Made by a program: the position numbers and the translations under genes
In this document: positions 51,751 through 59,721 of the stretch, one piece after another
Numbering within the stretch: position 1 is the first letter of the stretch
Layout: every line of letters starts with the position of its first letter
Assembly: GCA_023434145.1 (NCBI GenBank)
Contig: JAEYTI010000025.1
Coordinates: 1 to 61,639 of the forward strand
Direction of reading: 5' to 3'
Source of the DNA: Chloroflexota bacterium
Lineage (GTDB): Bacteria > Chloroflexota > Anaerolineae > Anaerolineales > Anaerolineaceae
DNA: 61,639 nucleotides
Notes under the pieces: generated by a model
The model's database searches: none
The model's input: only the letters and a program-made list of their open reading frames with translations
Told to the model about the DNA's origin: nothing

Positions 51751-52847
51751 GCAAGAACCCCAGTATTGGTCGTGGCGATAGTCACGATAGCCGCATTGTA
51801 CGGGCATTGGTGGTTGAAGACGACTCCTCCTGGCAGCAGATCCTCACCGAACTGCTGACCGATACCGGGCTGGGGGTCGACTCTGCCGGGAGCTACGAGG
51901 AAGCCGAGGCGGTGATCCGCCAGAACCCGCACCGGCTGGCTGTGCTGGATCTCTCATTGGGCGGCCCAGACCATAACAACCAGGATGGTCTTCGTGTAGC
52001 CAATTACATTCGCAAGCACGATCCAACCTGTAGCATCATTTTCCTGACCGGTTTTGCCACTGTGGAGCTGGCGGTGCAGGTGATGCAGGAGATGGGTGCG
52101 TTCACATGTCTGCGTAAAGAAGTGTTCCGCCGGGCCGACTTCCGCCAGGTGATCAACCAGGCAATGGCGCTGGCCCCGGCTGCACGGGCAGACCGCGCCC
52201 TGGAAGAAGAACAGGGGATGGCGAGCGCAGCGCAGATCAGTTCCGCTGCGGCGCAGTCTGCTGCCGCTCTGATCGTGGAAGATGACCCAGGTTGGCGCGA
52301 ACTACTGACAGAACTGCTCACTGATGCCGGGCTCTCCGTGCGAACCAGCGCCAGCTACGTTGAAGCGATCGGCCTGCTCAAACGCGAACGGTTCAATCTC
52401 ACCGTGGTCGACCTTTCGCTGGCCAGCTCGGCGACGCCGGAAAACCAGGATGGGTTCCGGCTGCTGGCGGGGATGCAGAAGGACGGCGTGCCGGTGATCG
52501 TGGTCAGCGGGTATGTAGACCCGGCAAAGATCGAGCAAGCATACAGCGACCGCTTGATTTATGCGTGCCTGGAGAAGCAAGCCTTCGACCGCAAGGCATT
52601 TACAGCCACAGTGCTCCAGGCCCTGCGCAGCAGTAATGCCGACCCCGTGCTCGACTCGCTGACCGAACGCGAGCGTGAGGTGCTGGTGCTTTTGGCTCGC
52701 GGCCTGACCAACAAAGAGATCGCAAAACAGCTCATCATCACGACCAATACGGTGAAACGGCACCTTAAATCGCTGTTCGCCAAGCTCGACGTCGGCACGC
52801 GCTCAGCGGCATCTTCTTGGGCCAGCACGAGGAGGTTGGATCGTTAG
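51747..52847 (+). CDS. LuxR-type response regulator with two receivers
   Basis: Protein of 366 residues. Receiver 1 (about 18-135; 'ALVVEDDSSWQQIL', Asp in 'LAVLDLSL', Lys in 'CLRKE') and receiver 2 (about 170-290; 'ALIVEDDPGWRELL', Asp in 'LTVVDLSL', Lys in 'CLEKQ') are similar and arose by duplication. A LuxR/GerE helix-turn-helix follows (about 300-360; 'LTEREREVLVLLARGLTNKEIAKQL', 'TVKRHLKSLFAKL'). Both phospho-acceptors are intact. It pairs with the GAF kinase upstream (4-nt overlap). Confidence 0.9.
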   Translation: MSKNPSIGRGDSHDSRIVRALVVEDDSSWQQILTELLTDTGLGVDSAGSYEEAEAVIRQNPHRLAVLDLSLGGPDHNNQDGLRVANYIRKHDPTCSIIFLTGFATVELAVQVMQEMGAFTCLRKEVFRRADFRQVINQAMALAPAARADRALEEEQGMASAAQISSAAAQSAAALIVEDDPGWRELLTELLTDAGLSVRTSASYVEAIGLLKRERFNLTVVDLSLASSATPENQDGFRLLAGMQKDGVPVIVVSGYVDPAKIEQAYSDRLIYACLEKQAFDRKAFTATVLQALRSSNADPVLDSLTEREREVLVLLARGLTNKEIAKQLIITTNTVKRHLKSLFAKLDVGTRSAASSWASTRRLDR

Positions 52848-52849
52848 GC

Positions 52850-52890
52850 TTTTAATCACAAACACCGCCAACGGCGGTTCGTGATTAAAA
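52850..52890. terminator. Bidirectional terminator between convergent genes
   Basis: TTTTAATCAC and GTGATTAAAA flank CCGCC/GGCGG stems with a small bulge, and the outer T and A runs give U-tails in both directions. It separates the regulator gene from the cysteine-rich protein gene. Confidence 0.75.
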
Positions 52891-52898
52891 ACCACAAG

Positions 52899-53291
52899 TT
52901 ACATGCGCATCGAGTGGCTGCCCTGGGCCATCTCGCGGCAGGACTGAGCGCACATGCGGCAAACTTCCGCGCAGCGGCGCATCATCTCATCATCGCCGAT
53001 AGCCTCGCACGACTGGGCGCAGCGCTCGCACGCCTCGGCGCATACGCCGCAGGTCATGGCGTGCATATCCGAGCCGCGCAGCATAAAGTCGGCGCTGGTC
53101 GCGCAGATCTGGGCGCAGTCTAGCATCGTGCGGATATGGTTAGGCTCTGCGTGCTTGTCACCCATCTTCAGGCAGTGCTGGACGGTCTCAACGCAGACTG
53201 CATGGCAGGTATTACATGCGTCGATACACTGCTGCATGTGCTCGCCCATCATTTTTCCGGGCTGAAACTGTTGATTCATGTTTACTTGCAT
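52899..53291 (-). CDS. Cysteine-rich four-helix-bundle protein (copper-storage type)
   Basis: Protein of 130 residues with about 16 cysteines spaced along predicted helices ('CIDACNTCHAVCVETVQHC', 'CAQICATSAD', 'CGVCAEACERCAQSCEAI', 'CAEVCRMCAQSC'), the DUF326/Csp pattern. In characterised Csp proteins these thiols hold many Cu(I) ions inside the bundle. There is no signal peptide, so it would act in the cytoplasm. Methionine- and histidine-rich ends add possible metal ligands. ATG 53291 has GGAGA upstream. It is divergent from a membrane protein gene. Confidence 0.88.
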   Translation of the reverse strand: MQVNMNQQFQPGKMMGEHMQQCIDACNTCHAVCVETVQHCLKMGDKHAEPNHIRTMLDCAQICATSADFMLRGSDMHAMTCGVCAEACERCAQSCEAIGDDEMMRRCAEVCRMCAQSCREMAQGSHSMRM

Positions 53292-53470
53292 TTTGTTTCT
53301 CCTTTTTCTGGTGAAGCCGTACAATAAAGGTTGTCATCCCCATTTTTAATGATAGAGAAAATGAAATTCAAAAGAAGGTGGGATTCCCCTGATCGGGGCG
53401 GGGAGGTTCAGACCTTAAAGAATAGGCAATTATGCGTATCGTCAAATAGAATGGAAAGTTTCTACAGATG

Positions 53471-53500
53471 TTGTACTTTACCTTTCTTTGTATCTATGAT
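53471..53500 (+). promoter_or_regulatory. Probable promoter of the membrane protein gene
   Basis: TTGTAC (53471-53476) and TATGAT (53495-53500) are 18 bp apart, 35 nt before ATG 53535. The region 53331-53534 contains no gene. Confidence 0.45.
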
Positions 53501-53534
53501 GTGCAGAGAAGTCTTTTGTATAACGGGAGGACGG

Positions 53535-54587
53535 ATGGAAGCAGCGAAGGGGATGGCTCGAAAAGAAGAACGAAACCAGAAAGAGCAAACGTTTTTTGAG
53601 CGGGGCGACGTTCGCGGCATGGTTGGGGGGATCGCCTTCAGCCTGGTATTCACCGCGCTGATTGCCTGGGCGGGGCAGTTTTTAGATCGCTCCATGCTGC
53701 TGCCGGATCAGGGTGCATCATGGTATTACTGGAAGCTGCCCAACCCGACCTTCTGGACGCGCGCAACCGCCTGGGGTTTGTACATCGCTCATCAGGTGAC
53801 CATCTGGGCGCTGATCTATTACGCCCAATCCCGCGCCAGCAAGTACAGCACCGGGCTGCACAGGTTCAACATTTGGGCGATGGGGGCCAACGCCTTCTTC
53901 ATCGTGCTGCATTTGATACAAACGCATCTTTGGTATGACGGGCTCGCGCAGGATGTTTCGATCTGGAGCTCGCAGATCTCGGTTATCATCCTGCTGGTGT
54001 GGGTTCTGTTGATGGAGAACCGCCGCCGAGGCTTGTTCTTTGGCAAGAAAATGCCCATCTCAAAACAGGTGACCGATTTTGCCCGCCGGTACCATGGTTA
54101 CTTTTTCGCCTGGGCGACCATCTACACCTTCTGGTATCACCCGATGGAAACTACGCCCGGTCATCTGGTGGGGTTCCTGTATATGTTCCTGCTACTGCTG
54201 CAAGGCAGCCTGTTTTTTACTCGCATCCACGTCAACCGCTATTGGACCTTTGTGCAAGAGTTTGCGGTGCTGGTGCACGGCACGCTGGTGGCGGTTTTCC
54301 AGGGAAACGGCATGTGGCCCATGTTCTTCTTTGGCTTTGCCGGGCTGGTGGTGATCACGCAAATGCACGGACTGCGGCTGCCGAGCTGGGCCAAATGGCT
54401 GATCTTCGCCGCCTATGCCGGCGCAGCGCTGCTGATCTACAGCCAGCGGGGCTGGAATAAGCTCTACGAGCTTGCCAGCATCCCATTGATCGAATATCTC
54501 TCCGTAGCCGCGCTGACACTGATTTTCTGGATTGGGTTGAAGATTGCGGGGGCAGTGGCGCGGGGAAGAAGTCCGGAAGCGGCGTAG
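53535..54587 (+). CDS. Multi-spanning membrane protein of unknown function
   Basis: Integral membrane protein of 350 residues with about nine hydrophobic segments (near 30-48, 80-102, 115-137, 145-165, 190-205, 215-235, 250-275, 283-300 and 320-340). Conserved-looking histidines lie within or next to helices ('FIVLHLIQTHLWYDG', 'YTFWYHPMETTPGHLVG', 'AVLVHGTLVAVFQGNG'). These might bind metal or haem, but no known family is recognised. The start has GGGAGG upstream; the longer open frame to 53331 has no coding character. It is divergent from the Csp-like gene, which hints at a shared role in metal or redox homeostasis. Confidence 0.75.
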   Translation: MEAAKGMARKEERNQKEQTFFERGDVRGMVGGIAFSLVFTALIAWAGQFLDRSMLLPDQGASWYYWKLPNPTFWTRATAWGLYIAHQVTIWALIYYAQSRASKYSTGLHRFNIWAMGANAFFIVLHLIQTHLWYDGLAQDVSIWSSQISVIILLVWVLLMENRRRGLFFGKKMPISKQVTDFARRYHGYFFAWATIYTFWYHPMETTPGHLVGFLYMFLLLLQGSLFFTRIHVNRYWTFVQEFAVLVHGTLVAVFQGNGMWPMFFFGFAGLVVITQMHGLRLPSWAKWLIFAAYAGAALLIYSQRGWNKLYELASIPLIEYLSVAALTLIFWIGLKIAGAVARGRSPEAA

Positions 54588-54596
54588 GAGAAGAAC

Positions 54597-54776
54597 GCCT
54601 CACCCCGGCCCTCTCCATTTCTGGCGAAATGGAGAGGGTGACTGGTTCCACTGGTCTTGCAATCCTACTTCTCTCTCCATTTTTGGCGGAATGGAAAGGA
54701 TGGCTGGTTCAGTTGGTCTTGCGATCCTTCTTCTCCCTCTCCATTTCGCCAGAAATGGAGAGGGCAGGGGTGAGGC
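54597..54776. repeat. Nested inverted-repeat element, family B copy 2
   Basis: The outer arms GCCTCACCCC (54597-54606) and GGGGTGAGGC (54767-54776) enclose three hairpins with CCCTCTCCATTT-type stems. The centre shows an imperfect tandem duplication of about 75 bp ('CTGGTTC..TTGGTCTTGC' type segments). It begins 9 nt after the preceding stop codon. Confidence 0.75.
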
Positions 54777-54829
54777 ATCTTTCATCCCCTGTATAATTTG
54801 AGCAGACACTAACGATTGGAGGATCGAAC

Positions 54830-55726
54830 ATGCTCAAAGTGGGATATATCGGCCTGGGACTGATGGGTAAGTCGATGGCACGCAACATACACAAGGCTGG
54901 TTTCCCGGTTGTTGTATATAACCGCAGCCGTGGATCGGTGGATGAACTGGCCGGGGAGGGGGCTACTCCCGCCAGCTCTGCAAAAGAAGTGGCCGAGCAG
55001 GTGGACGTGGTATTTACCAATCTGCCCGATTCGCCGGACGTGGAGCAGGTGGTACTGGGCAAGGATGGCATCATCGAAGGCGCGCATGAAGGGCTGATTT
55101 ACGTGGATAATTCCACGATTAAACCGGCCACTGCCCGCATGGTGGCAGAGAAGCTGGCCGAAAAAGGCGTACTCGCACTGGATGCCCCGGTCAGTGGGGG
55201 CGACATTGGCGCCAAAAATGGCACGCTGACCATTATGGTCGGCGGTGATGAGGGCGCGCTGGAGAAGATCCGACCGGTGCTGGAGGCGATGGGCAAAAAG
55301 ATCACGCTGATCGGTGGGCCAGGGACCGGGCAGATCGCCAAGGCGGCTAACCAGATTATGGTGGCGGCGCAGATGGTGGCGATGGGTGAGCTGATGGTCT
55401 TTGCCCGAAAGGCTGGAGCCGATCCGCGCAAGGTGATCGAGGCGATCAAGGGCGGTGCGGCGCAGTGCTGGACTCTGGACGTAAAGCCGCCGCGCCTGTT
55501 CGATGGCAACCGCCAGCCGGGCTTCAAAGCGCAGATGCAGGCCAAAGATCTGAACATCATCATGGAGAGCGCGCGGCAGTACGGCGTGCCGCTGCCCTCG
55601 GCCGCGGTGCATGCGCAGTTGTTCAACGCGATGGTGGAGCAAGGGTGGGGTGACCTGGATAATTCGGCGGTGATTGCCATCTTCGAGATGCTCGCCAAAC
55701 AGCCGCTGGACGGCGAGGAACCATAG
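54830..55726 (+). CDS. NAD(P)-dependent beta-hydroxyacid dehydrogenase
   Basis: Enzyme of 298 residues of the 3-hydroxyisobutyrate/tartronate-semialdehyde reductase family. The Rossmann motif is 'VGYIGLGLMGKSMARN' (4-19), the substrate-binding signature 'LDAPVSGGDIGA' (about 117-128), the catalytic Lys lies in 'GTGQIAKAANQIM' (about 171), and 'FKAQMQAKDLNI' follows. The sequence is closest in style to 2-hydroxy-3-oxopropionate reductases (GarR/GlxR), but the substrate is not certain. A TATAAT at 54792-54797 with no clear -35 lies upstream, and GGAGGATCG gives the ribosome binding site. Confidence 0.9.
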   Translation: MLKVGYIGLGLMGKSMARNIHKAGFPVVVYNRSRGSVDELAGEGATPASSAKEVAEQVDVVFTNLPDSPDVEQVVLGKDGIIEGAHEGLIYVDNSTIKPATARMVAEKLAEKGVLALDAPVSGGDIGAKNGTLTIMVGGDEGALEKIRPVLEAMGKKITLIGGPGTGQIAKAANQIMVAAQMVAMGELMVFARKAGADPRKVIEAIKGGAAQCWTLDVKPPRLFDGNRQPGFKAQMQAKDLNIIMESARQYGVPLPSAAVHAQLFNAMVEQGWGDLDNSAVIAIFEMLAKQPLDGEEP

Positions 55727-55735
55727 GAGAGTATC

Positions 55736-55765
55736 TTGACCAGTTTGCTATAATTAACCCATAAT
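55736..55765 (+). promoter_or_regulatory. Probable promoter of the anchored-protein gene
   Basis: TTGACC (55736-55741) and CATAAT (55760-55765) are 18 bp apart; a TATAAT at 55749-55754 overlaps. A hairpin (ACCGGTTGGC at 55790-55799 with GCCAACCGGT at 55811-55820) follows in the leader just before the GGGGGA ribosome binding site. Confidence 0.5.
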
Positions 55766-55835
55766 CGGCAAATGTACGATCCGTGTCATACCGGTTGGCT
55801 GGCTGAGTCGGCCAACCGGTGATTATGGGGGAATA

Positions 55836-56546
55836 ATGAGTGGTGAAAAGGACAAGCCCGGCATCGCTGTAATCATCGCGGCAATTGGCGCGATTGCAAC
55901 CATTCTCACGGCCTGCATCACCGGCTTTTTTGGTATGCTGCCCGCACTGGTGGAAGGAGTCGCGGAAGCGCGCGAGCCCCAGGTGGCGCTGGTTGATCCG
56001 ACCGCGTCATTCCCGCTTGCCCCGGAGCCTTCCGCGACAAGTGCGCGCACTGCCGAGCCGAGTCTCGCAGCCACAAATGCCCCTACACTTGCCCCGACCG
56101 CTACCCTGGCGCCCACCCCAACATCAACTCCGCTGCCGCGGCTGCTGTTCGCCTCGCAGGTTGCGGCGAACGGTCAGGCGGTTGACCCTGGCGCAGCGTT
56201 CAAGGCGGGGATCACAGACCTGTACGCCGTGTTCCCTGCCGGTGGCGCTCCGCCAGGCACGATCATTAGCGAATCCGACCTGGACGAAGGTGCGTACTAC
56301 GCCTTCCTGCGCGCCGACCCCGACCGGCCTATCTCACGTATCGGCTGGCGCTGGATCTATGAGGGCAATGTGGTCAACGAGTACGAGATGGACGTAGAAT
56401 CTGGTGCTGATTTCTGGCTCAGTTCGTTCAATTATCAGCAAGGTGGTCTGTTTGGTAACCAACAGTTCCCTTATGGCACATACACCATCGTGATTCTGCT
56501 CGGTGGCAACCCATGGGTCAGCGGAGAACTGGTGGTGGGGCCGTAG
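55836..56546 (+). CDS. Membrane-anchored extracytoplasmic protein
   Basis: Protein of 236 residues with an N-terminal signal anchor (about 9-35; 'VIIAAIGAIATILTACITGFFGML'), a Pro/Ala/Thr-rich linker (about 50-100) typical of surface proteins in this phylum, and a C-terminal beta-rich domain (about 105-236). In that domain 'DLYAVFP', 'ISRIGWRWIYEGNVV' and 'YGTYTIVILLGGNPW' suggest an Ig-like fold. No catalytic motif is seen and the function is unknown. The start at 55836 has GGGGGA 3-4 nt upstream. Confidence 0.75.
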   Translation: MSGEKDKPGIAVIIAAIGAIATILTACITGFFGMLPALVEGVAEAREPQVALVDPTASFPLAPEPSATSARTAEPSLAATNAPTLAPTATLAPTPTSTPLPRLLFASQVAANGQAVDPGAAFKAGITDLYAVFPAGGAPPGTIISESDLDEGAYYAFLRADPDRPISRIGWRWIYEGNVVNEYEMDVESGADFWLSSFNYQQGGLFGNQQFPYGTYTIVILLGGNPWVSGELVVGP

Positions 56547-56555
56547 AAGAAGCCT

Positions 56556-56624
56556 GAAGAACGCATCAACCCTTGCCCCTCTCCATTTCTAGCGAAATGG
56601 AGGGGCAGGGTTGATGCGTTCTTC
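56556..56624. repeat. Inverted-repeat element, family B copy 3 (short form)
   Basis: One long hairpin: GAAGAACGCATCAACCC at 56556-56572 pairs with its complement at 56608-56624, and an inner CCCCTCTCCATTTC stem lies between them. Compared with copies 1 and 2 both arms have changed together (CCTCACCC to CATCAACCC and GGGTGAGG to GGGTTGATG), so pairing is preserved. Confidence 0.8.
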
Positions 56625-56632
56625 CTCACTTC

Positions 56633-56660
56633 TTGACGCCTATCTGATTTGGATTACAAT
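56633..56660 (+). promoter_or_regulatory. Promoter of the MFS leader transcript
   Basis: TTGACG (56633-56638) and TACAAT (56655-56660) are separated by 16 bp. The predicted transcript start falls at or next to the ATG at 56668. Confidence 0.7.
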
Positions 56661-56667
56661 TCCCTCT

Positions 56668-56760
56668 ATGCTAAAACCAAACGTTTGCACGGATATTATG
56701 GTGGTTTTGATGGCGGTTTCCCCGCGGGCCTTGTCGTATTGCGCCTGCGGCCAGAAGTAA
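56668..56760 (+). CDS. Putative leader peptide upstream of the MFS gene
   Basis: ORF of 30 codons (MLKPNVCTDIMVVLMAVSP at its start and SYCACGQK at its end) between a promoter and an intrinsic terminator. The ATG is 8 nt past the last base of the -10 box, so it should be translated from a leaderless message. Nucleotides 56700-56708 (GGTGGTTTT) duplicate the 3' arm of the terminator and can pair with its 5' arm. If a ribosome stalls in the ORF, this pairing could prevent termination. Drug-induced attenuation of this kind is known for mef-type efflux genes. No amino-acid bias points to a particular tRNA. Confidence 0.55.
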   Translation: MLKPNVCTDIMVVLMAVSPRALSYCACGQK

Positions 56761-56783
56761 CCGTCAATTTCTTCTGTCTTTCC

Positions 56784-56814
56784 AACCACGGCGGCGCTCC
56801 CGCGGTGGTTTTTT
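56784..56814 (+). terminator. Intrinsic terminator upstream of the MFS gene
   Basis: AACCAC-G-GCGG (56784-56794) pairs with CCGC-G-GTGGTT (56800-56810) with one G-G mismatch and a CGCTC loop, followed by TTTT. It sits 24 nt before the MFS start and would block the gene unless antitermination occurs. Confidence 0.75.
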
Positions 56815-56837
56815 GTTAATTGGAGTAGATTTAACCT

Positions 56838-58163
56838 ATGCAGCAAACATCGATCCTTCGTCATCCAGGTCTGCGGACCTTCCTGTGGGTATGGGCCGGA
56901 CAGTTTGTGTCCATGTTCGGCACCGCGATGACCCGCTTCGCGCTGATCATCTGGGCCTACCAGCAGACTGGCTCGGCCACCACGCTGGCCCTGCTCGGAA
57001 CTGCCAATTACCTGCCATATCTGATCATCAGCCCCTTCGCGGGCGTGCTTATTGACCGGTGGGACCGCAAAAAGATCCTCTTTCTCTCCGATCTATTGGC
57101 CGGGCTGGTGACGGCCCTGCTGCTGGTGCTGTTCCTCACCGGGCGGCTGGAGATCTGGCACCTGTATCTTGCAGAGGCGCTCACCGGCGCGTTTGACGCC
57201 TTCCAGGGGCCGTCTTACTACGCAGCAGTGTCCATTCTCGTCCCGAAAGATCAGATCAACCGTACCAATGGCCTGCGCCAGCTTGCCCGTAATGCCTCCA
57301 TCGTGCTCGCGCCGCTGACCGCCGGGGCGCTGCTGGCGTGGTTGGGTATTGGCACGATTATGGTGATTGATCTGGCGACATTTGTCTTCTCCGCTGTCAT
57401 CCTTCTGCTGGTGACCATTCCGCGCCCGGTGGCGAGCGCAGAGGGCACAGCCAACCGGGGGCATTTCAAGGAGGAACTGCGCAGCGGGTTCCGCTTTATC
57501 TTTGACCGGCCTGGCTTGCGCGGGCTGCTGCTGATTATGTTCGGCATCAACACGCTCGCCTCGCTGACCTACTTCTCCATCCTCCCGGCACTGATCCTCG
57601 CGCGAAGCGGGGGGCAAGAATGGGCGCTTGGCATTGTCCAGTCAGTGTTGGGCGTAGGTGGCGTGATCGGCGCGGTGCTGATGACCACCTGGGGCGGGCC
57701 GAAAAAACGCATCCACAGCGTGCTGGCGGGGGGCACGATCTCATTCTTCCTGGGCGATCTGCTGTTTGGCGTGGGTCAATCGCTGCCTGTGTGGGTAGCG
57801 GCTGCCTTCTTCTCGACTCTCTTTATACCGTTTATCTCCGGCGCGCAGCAGGCCATCTGGCAAATCAAAGTGCCGCACGATATGCAGGGCCGCGTGTTTT
57901 CGGTGAGGGACACGCTCCAGCAGGTGGTCATGCCGCTAGGGTATGCCGGGGGAGGGCTGATGGCTGATTACCTGTTCGAGCCTGCTATGCGCCCGGGCGG
58001 AGCGCTGTTTGGTCTGTTCAGTGGTCTGGTCGGCAGCGGGCCGGGATCCGGGATCGCGGTGATGTTCCTGTTCACATGGATAGCGGGGACACTGCTGTGC
58101 GCGTCGGGATATCTGTCGAAGTCCGTGCGGAATTTGGAAATTGATCTGCCGGACGTAGTGTAG
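56838..58163 (+). CDS. MFS transporter of the Mef/DHA3 type
   Basis: Integral membrane transporter of 441 residues with about 12 predicted helices and no signal peptide. The opening 'FLWVWAGQFVSMFGTAMTRFALIIWAYQQTGSATTLALL' and the loop 2-3 motif 'GVLIDRWDRKKIL' are typical of the DHA3 family, which includes macrolide efflux proteins Mef(A/E). It is likely to be a proton-driven exporter of drugs or metabolites, but the substrate is not predictable. The gene has its own promoter, leader ORF and terminator, suggesting inducible expression. ATG 56838 has TGGAG about 12 nt upstream, so initiation may be weak. Confidence 0.88.
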   Translation: MQQTSILRHPGLRTFLWVWAGQFVSMFGTAMTRFALIIWAYQQTGSATTLALLGTANYLPYLIISPFAGVLIDRWDRKKILFLSDLLAGLVTALLLVLFLTGRLEIWHLYLAEALTGAFDAFQGPSYYAAVSILVPKDQINRTNGLRQLARNASIVLAPLTAGALLAWLGIGTIMVIDLATFVFSAVILLLVTIPRPVASAEGTANRGHFKEELRSGFRFIFDRPGLRGLLLIMFGINTLASLTYFSILPALILARSGGQEWALGIVQSVLGVGGVIGAVLMTTWGGPKKRIHSVLAGGTISFFLGDLLFGVGQSLPVWVAAAFFSTLFIPFISGAQQAIWQIKVPHDMQGRVFSVRDTLQQVVMPLGYAGGGLMADYLFEPAMRPGGALFGLFSGLVGSGPGSGIAVMFLFTWIAGTLLCASGYLSKSVRNLEIDLPDVV

Positions 58164-58282
58164 TAAGGCTAGTGGGTCCCGACAGAAAAGAATTTTCAAG
58201 AGCTAAATGAAAATGGAACCTATCTGTGAACATTATCGTAAGAAAATGGATGGAAGGCTGAGAATTTGCAAGGAGTGGAACC

Positions 58283-59251
58283 ATGATCAAGGACCAGAAT
58301 TCAAAACGCATCATGATCTTTCTGGCATTCGCCTTTGGCATTCCGTGGGCAGCGGCCCTGACGGTCTCTCTGATCGGCATGACGAAAAGCAGCCCTCTCC
58401 AGGCGATATCGCTGGCAAACACGGTCTTTATCTTCACCCCGTGGCTGGCGAATGTCGCGGCACGCCTGATCACAAAGGAAGGCTGGGGAAACCTTTTGCT
58501 GCGACCCAACCTCAAGCGCGGCTGGCGGTTTTATTTGGGTGTCTGGCTGCTGCCGCTCTTGGCGACCGCAGTGGGCGCGGCGGCTTTTTACCTGCTCTTC
58601 CCAGGGTCCTTTGATCCCAATCTCGGTGTAGTGCGGAATCTGCTCGAAAGTACTCCCGCAGCCGCAGGGATCAGCCCCTGGCTGTTCTTGCTTTCCACGA
58701 TGATCTCCATCGTGCTTATCTCAACGCCGATCAACATGGTGGCATCGATGGGTGAGGAATTCGGCTGGCGCGCATACCTGCTGCAAAAGCTGCTGGATCG
58801 TTTCGCCGGAGACGGAGCAGCGCAGTCGGGCGCTTTTCACGCTTCCGATGCGCGTAAAGCGGCGCTGCTGACCGGTGTAATCCATGGCGTATGGCATTGG
58901 CCGCTGCTCCTCATGGGTATCGGGCTAACACCAGGAGCGACCATCTTTACCCCGCTGGTGTATGTGCTGTTCACCTGCGCGTTCAGCGTTCTGCTCTCTT
59001 GGGCTGTGATTCAAAGCGGCAGTGTGTGGCCTGCAGCGCTGGGGCACGGCGCTGTCAACGGCGTCTCCTCGCTGCCCGGGCTTCTGCTGAAGGGCACGCC
59101 CATTTCGCTGATTGGCCCCGATCCCACTGGTCTGATTGGCGGAGTTGGGTACACCATCCTGGCACTGGTGCTGTTGTTCAGTCGCAAGGCGTTCGCGGGT
59201 GAAAAAGGGACAAGCCCGGAGCGGGTTGAGCCGCACCTAACCCCGGCATAA
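58283..59251 (+). CDS. CPBP-family intramembrane protease
   Basis: Membrane protein of 322 residues with about eight hydrophobic segments. The CPBP/Abi signatures are present: the Glu pair and Arg in 'MGEEFGWRAYLLQKL' (about 153-167) and the histidines in 'GVIHGVWHWPLLLM' (about 198-211) and 'ALGHGAVNG' (about 253-261). Relatives cleave CAAX-type or other membrane substrates, for example in bacteriocin self-immunity. ATG 58283 has CAAGGAG upstream. It follows the MFS gene by about 120 nt; the target protein is unknown. Confidence 0.88.
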   Translation: MIKDQNSKRIMIFLAFAFGIPWAAALTVSLIGMTKSSPLQAISLANTVFIFTPWLANVAARLITKEGWGNLLLRPNLKRGWRFYLGVWLLPLLATAVGAAAFYLLFPGSFDPNLGVVRNLLESTPAAAGISPWLFLLSTMISIVLISTPINMVASMGEEFGWRAYLLQKLLDRFAGDGAAQSGAFHASDARKAALLTGVIHGVWHWPLLLMGIGLTPGATIFTPLVYVLFTCAFSVLLSWAVIQSGSVWPAALGHGAVNGVSSLPGLLLKGTPISLIGPDPTGLIGGVGYTILALVLLFSRKAFAGEKGTSPERVEPHLTPA

Positions 59252-59328
59252 GGCGGGTTATTGCACACAGAATGTTACTCCTGGTTTCATTGGCCATTAT
59301 GGAGCCAGGAGTATTTTTCAAAAAACTC

Positions 59329-59357
59329 TTATCAAAGTATGATGTTTTTGTTATAAT
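59329..59357 (+). promoter_or_regulatory. Promoter of the valS T-box leader
   Basis: TTATCA (59329-59334) and TATAAT (59352-59357) are separated by 17 bp, just upstream of the T-box. Confidence 0.65.
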
Positions 59358-59363
59358 TAACCG

Positions 59364-59662
59364 CACAACAGTATATCAACCCGCTGGAAGGAGTAGGTTG
59401 CTGGAAACCCGGCAGAGAACGGGATCGGTGGCAGAAATGCACCGGCTGAGAGTCCCCACGGAAGTTTCCGAACCGAAGTCGTCTGGTGTGAATGCGGAAG
59501 AAAGTGCAGAACTGCACCGTAGACCCGCACGGGTAAGCCCGTTACAGCGCAGCCTGGATGATGGTCTGGGCGCAGAGTGTACTCGTGTGGAAACACGCGG
59601 GTAAACCGAGGTGGTACCGCGAAAGAACCCCTTTCGTCCTCGTATGGATGGAAGGATTTTTT
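59364..59662 (+). promoter_or_regulatory. T-box riboswitch of valS
   Basis: Untranslated leader of about 300 nt that senses uncharged tRNA. The diagnostic T-box sequence AGGTGGTACCGCG is at 59609-59621, and the competing terminator follows: CCTTTCGTCC (59630-59639) pairs with GGATGGAAGG (59646-59655), then TTTTTT (59657-59662). Stem I elements such as AGAGAACGGG and GCACCGGCTGAGAG are visible upstream. The specifier should be a valine codon (a GTC pair lies near 59478-59483), but I could not fold stem I well enough to fix it. Uncharged tRNA-Val would stabilise the antiterminator and switch valS on. Confidence 0.92.
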
Positions 59663-59721
59663 ATTTAATGGCCTGTTGGACAGATCCAAACAGGCAGACT
59701 AGATGAGGATTGGAGTATCTT

